Positions 6,169 to 8,761 of a stretch of DNA of 8,761 nt are shown one piece after another. The position numbers and the translations under genes are program-made. Position 1 is the first letter of the stretch; every line of letters starts with the position of its first letter. The notes beneath the pieces were generated by a model, which saw nothing but the letters and a program-made list of their open reading frames with translations, did not search any database and was not told where the DNA came from. This stretch comes from Leucobacter sp. (GTDB lineage Bacteria; Actinomycetota; Actinomycetes; Actinomycetales; Microbacteriaceae): NCBI GenBank assembly GCA_017990305.1, contig JAGNOB010000044.1:1-8761 (forward strand). Reading direction: 5' to 3'.

Positions 6169-6244
6169 TATTACGCAGCGGTTCATGGGGCGTCGGTGGG
6201 ATTCCTGGGGGAAACGATCCGACGACCGCGCTGCGGACCTTGGG

Positions 6245-8761
6245 CTACTGCATGCTCCGCTTCCGGTTACGGTTCCAGAGGAGTGCGGTAGTACCGAGCA
6301 GCAGGAGTGCAGCTCCGCCGCCGAGGAATCCGGCGACCTGGGCTCCGGTTGCAGGCAGTCGCCCTGGCGTCTTCCCGTCGGGCGTCTTCCCGCCGGGGGT
6401 CTCCCCGTCGGGCGTCTCCCCGTCAGGCCCTGGGAGCGCGGTGACCCGCACATTGACGCTGTCGGAATGCTTGCCCGCATCCTTCGGGTCCCCGAAGGTG
6501 TGGTAGTCGACAGTGGCCGTGTTGGTGACGTCCTTGCGTGCGGACTCAGGATCCGCGGTTACCGAGAGCGTGATCTCGGGAGCCGCTGCGGCGCCGTCAG
6601 TCGAGCCCTTCGGCTGCAACGGTCCGAACAACTCGCAACTCAGCGTTCCGCCGTAGCCGCCAGAGTCCTGTCCGCTCACGTCACACTCGCTCCAGTTCGG
6701 GAACGTGCCAGGGGTGTCCTTACCGTCCCAGGCCACATCAGTGACCTTGAGGTCAGCGGGGATCTCGTCGGTGACGATGACGCCCTCTGCAGCGCTGTCA
6801 TCGGAGACGTTTTCCACGGCCAGCGTGTAATCGAACGACTCCCCGGCAACAATCTGCTCGACGCTCGCGCTCTTCGAGATCTCGACCTCGGTGTGGCGCG
6901 CGGCACCACACCCAGCAGTTGCCGGCGGGTAGCTCGCGTTGAACGTGAGTTCCGGGTTCACGGAGAACTGGATGGTCGTGTTCCCACGCCACGAGTAGTC
7001 GAGCTCGCTTGGGTCAAGGATCAACCCGTTGAAGACGTACTCGGAGGCCTGTTCTGGGGTCATCACGGTTGTGGTGCTCGGGAGCAGGTAGCCGCCATCC
7101 GGCGCCATGTCTGACAGCCGCAGTGCGCGCCACCCCGGATAGTCAACGCTGATGCCCGAGGGCGTAAACGCTGAACCAGGCCAGGTTTGGGTTCCACTCC
7201 AGTTCGCCGAGCCGCCCGGCTCCACGAGGGAGACCTCCGCAGGCTTCGTGTCTGCGTTCCCCTCGTCGGGGGTCCACCGGAAGTTCACCGGCTTCTCCTT
7301 AAGCAGCTCCGACTTAGACACCGACCAGCCGAGCATCGGCGCGTCAGCCACGCAGAGCGTGTAGACGGTCGCGGTAAGGTCGCGCACAGGCACCTGCACG
7401 TCTGCGCAGTCATTGTCGGGGTTTGCGTCCCCGGCCATCTCCACGCAGGCAGTGTTTGTGAGTTCATCGAGTGCAGCTGGCGCGTCAGGTGCTGGAGCAC
7501 CCGAGAGGATCGGGTCAGCCTGCAGCACAGCTGCCGGCAAGAACTCGACGCTGATCCGCACGTCAACAGACTCGCCTGCTGGGATCTCTTCGAGCGTGAG
7601 CTCGACCTTGTTCCCGGAGTACCCGGGGCTTGGGCCCCACGCAGCCTTCTCGCCCACCGTCAGCCCGGTGATCTTCAGTCGATCGTTCAGCGCCTCGTCG
7701 GTGACCTTTACGTTCTTCGCTGCCGCGGTGCCCTCGTTCGTCACCGTGAGCACGTAGTCGAAGGTGTCGCCGGGGGCGACCGAGGTCTCCCCTTCTGCGA
7801 GATCGACTGTCTTCGCGATGCTCACGTCACCGAAGTTCACGACCTGGCAGCCGCTGTCCTCGGCGGTGAAACCGCCCGACACGATCCGACCGATGTTCGG
7901 AACCAGGATCCCGGTCTCGCCGGTGTCCTCGCATACTGCGGGCTTCGGGGCTGCGGCCGGAGTGACCTTCACCGTCGCTGCAACGCGGTAGACGAACTCG
8001 GTGATTCCATCAGCGAGGTTGTTCGGAGTGAACTGCGCACCCTGCACGATGGTCCACTCACCCGAGGCCGGGCGGCGCGGATTCTGCGGCTGCGGAGTGT
8101 CTGCGGACGCGGCCTCGGCCGACCAACCGCCGACTGTCTCGACTCCCTTGGGCATCTGCGGCTCGTCCTGCAGCGTGAAGCTCACGCCAACGGGGTGGCG
8201 CGCGTCCGTCTCCGGGTAGCTCACCTTGATCTCATATTCGAGTTCGAAGGTGCCGTCGCCGTTGTCGACCGTCTTCCCACCGGTCTTCTCGATCGTCGGA
8301 TGGAGGGGCTCGGCGCAGGCCTCGGCCGGGGTCGATGCTCCGCCAGACACGAGCTTGGCGGTGTTCAAGAAGCCACCGGCCTTACCCTCGGGGAGGCACT
8401 CAGTAGTACCTGCGTTCACTGCCTTCGGCGTGACATCTGCCGTCACCGTCACCCGGTAGGTGTGGGTATCGCCCGCTGCAATCACCGTGCCGGCCGCGAT
8501 ATCCGCGTTCCACTTCGTGTCGGAGAAGTCGCCCTTGCCGTTTGCCCCGGTCCACGAGGCCGACTTCACGTCGATCCCGTCTCCGAACGCGAGCGTGTCG
8601 GTGAGGTCGTACTTCGCCGCGAGGGTGTCTGGGTTCTTCACGACGAGGTCGTAGCCGATCTTCCACACGCCGTCCGGCTCCTGGGTCGCCTTGGCGACCT
8701 TCTTGGACACGGTAGGTTGTGCGCATTCTGGCACGGGGATACACGCTCCGTCATCACCGAC
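6245..8761 (-). CDS. Large LPXTG wall-anchored surface protein with DUF11-like repeats (5' end outside window)
   Basis: A secreted adhesin or wall-structural type protein; its exact role is unknown. The frame is open to the window edge (it begins VGDDGACIPVPECAQP), so the signal peptide and true start lie upstream; the GTG at 8734 is internal. About 838 residues are visible. They form four extracellular DUF11-like modules, each opening with a short strand plus Lys: PTVSKK (from about 8710), PTIEKT (about 8310), VSIAKT (about 7830) and VEISKS (about 6890). An unrelated Trp/Tyr-rich domain of about 160 residues (about 7380-6900) lies before the last module. The C-terminus is a classical sortase signal: Pro/Gly/Asp/Thr pentapeptide repeats, LPATG (6344-6358), a hydrophobic helix GFLGGGAALLLLGTTALLW and the basic tail NRNRKRSMQ. 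DUF11 modules commonly occur in Gram-positive wall proteins. It is convergent with the transporter gene. Confidence 0.92.
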   Translation of the reverse strand, partial: VGDDGACIPVPECAQPTVSKKVAKATQEPDGVWKIGYDLVVKNPDTLAAKYDLTDTLAFGDGIDVKSASWTGANGKGDFSDTKWNADIAAGTVIAAGDTHTYRVTVTADVTPKAVNAGTTECLPEGKAGGFLNTAKLVSGGASTPAEACAEPLHPTIEKTGGKTVDNGDGTFELEYEIKVSYPETDARHPVGVSFTLQDEPQMPKGVETVGGWSAEAASADTPQPQNPRRPASGEWTIVQGAQFTPNNLADGITEFVYRVAATVKVTPAAAPKPAVCEDTGETGILVPNIGRIVSGGFTAEDSGCQVVNFGDVSIAKTVDLAEGETSVAPGDTFDYVLTVTNEGTAAAKNVKVTDEALNDRLKITGLTVGEKAAWGPSPGYSGNKVELTLEEIPAGESVDVRISVEFLPAAVLQADPILSGAPAPDAPAALDELTNTACVEMAGDANPDNDCADVQVPVRDLTATVYTLCVADAPMLGWSVSKSELLKEKPVNFRWTPDEGNADTKPAEVSLVEPGGSANWSGTQTWPGSAFTPSGISVDYPGWRALRLSDMAPDGGYLLPSTTTVMTPEQASEYVFNGLILDPSELDYSWRGNTTIQFSVNPELTFNASYPPATAGCGAARHTEVEISKSASVEQIVAGESFDYTLAVENVSDDSAAEGVIVTDEIPADLKVTDVAWDGKDTPGTFPNWSECDVSGQDSGGYGGTLSCELFGPLQPKGSTDGAAAAPEITLSVTADPESARKDVTNTATVDYHTFGDPKDAGKHSDSVNVRVTALPGPDGETPDGETPGGKTPDGKTPGRLPATGAQVAGFLGGGAALLLLGTTALLWNRNRKRSMQ
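6344..6358 (-). other. LPATG sortase cleavage motif
   Basis: This encodes Leu-Pro-Ala-Thr-Gly followed by 32 residues that contain one membrane helix and a basic end, the complete cell-wall sorting signal recognised by class A/E-type sortases. No sortase gene is present in this window. Confidence 0.93.
6366..6425 (-). repeat. Four 15-bp tandem repeats coding DGETP/DGKTP pentapeptides
   Basis: Four consecutive 15-bp units (6366-6380, 6381-6395, 6396-6410, 6411-6425) differ at one to three positions each. On the minus strand they encode DGETP, DGETP, GGKTP and DGKTP immediately before the LPATG signal. They form a cell-wall-spanning linker. Such short in-frame units can change in copy number by slippage, so linker length may vary between strains. 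Confidence 0.9.

Noticed and set aside
6366..6425. Tandem repeats as a CRISPR array
   Set aside because: The 15-bp units are contiguous with no spacers and encode in-frame pentapeptides.
6185..7114. Plus-strand 309-codon ORF opposite the surface protein
   Set aside because: It is antisense to the sorting signal and repeats of the LPXTG protein and overlaps the minus-strand stop region; it looks like a shadow.
8732..8734. GTG at 8734 as the start of the surface protein
   Set aside because: The frame stays open to the window edge, there is no signal peptide after it, and the preceding residues look like the end of another module.

Overview
The window looks like chromosomal DNA from a high-GC Gram-positive actinobacterium, most likely of the Micrococcales/Microbacteriaceae type. 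This is inferred from uniformly GC-rich codon use, GTG starts, several promoter-like TAnnnT boxes placed about 6 bases before a start codon with no ribosome binding site (leaderless transcription), the actinobacterial form of the FBP zinc-finger protein, and an LPXTG wall-anchored DUF11 protein. The genus is not certain. I see no insertion sequence, phage gene, integrase or CRISPR array.

Layout. Bases 1-472 (minus) hold the N-terminal part of malate:quinone oxidoreductase (mqo), cut by the window edge. Upstream of it, also on the minus strand, is complete radA (535-1857). Divergent from radA is a tRNA-Ser(CGA) gene with encoded CCA (1975-2063), followed by a strong hairpin terminator (2067-2115) that can serve both strands. 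A minus-strand FBP/FusB-like EF-G-binding zinc-finger gene (2183-2683) converges on that terminator. It is divergent from a TetR-family regulator (2787-3311), and the short region between them contains a 22-bp inverted repeat that is a good operator candidate. Next, on the plus strand, come a 94-residue single-span membrane protein (3403-3687), an AhpD/carboxymuconolactone decarboxylase-like thiol protein (3741-4178), a possible 45-residue membrane microprotein (4229-4366), a roughly 250-base leader region, and a POT-family proton:peptide symporter (4614-6107). A 16-bp-stem terminator (6131-6168) separates this from the convergent minus-strand gene (6245-8761, 5' end outside the window). That gene encodes a large secreted, sortase-anchored protein of DUF11-like repeats.

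How the genes relate. Most of the window is housekeeping: respiration (mqo), recombination and repair (radA), translation (tRNA-Ser, EF-G-binding protein) and peptide uptake (POT). The less ordinary parts are the divergent TetR / EF-G-binding pair around one palindrome, the two small membrane-protein genes with apparent leaderless promoters, and the repeat architecture of the surface protein. I did not find convincing evidence for a wholly new multi-gene system. The observations below are modest and are scored accordingly.
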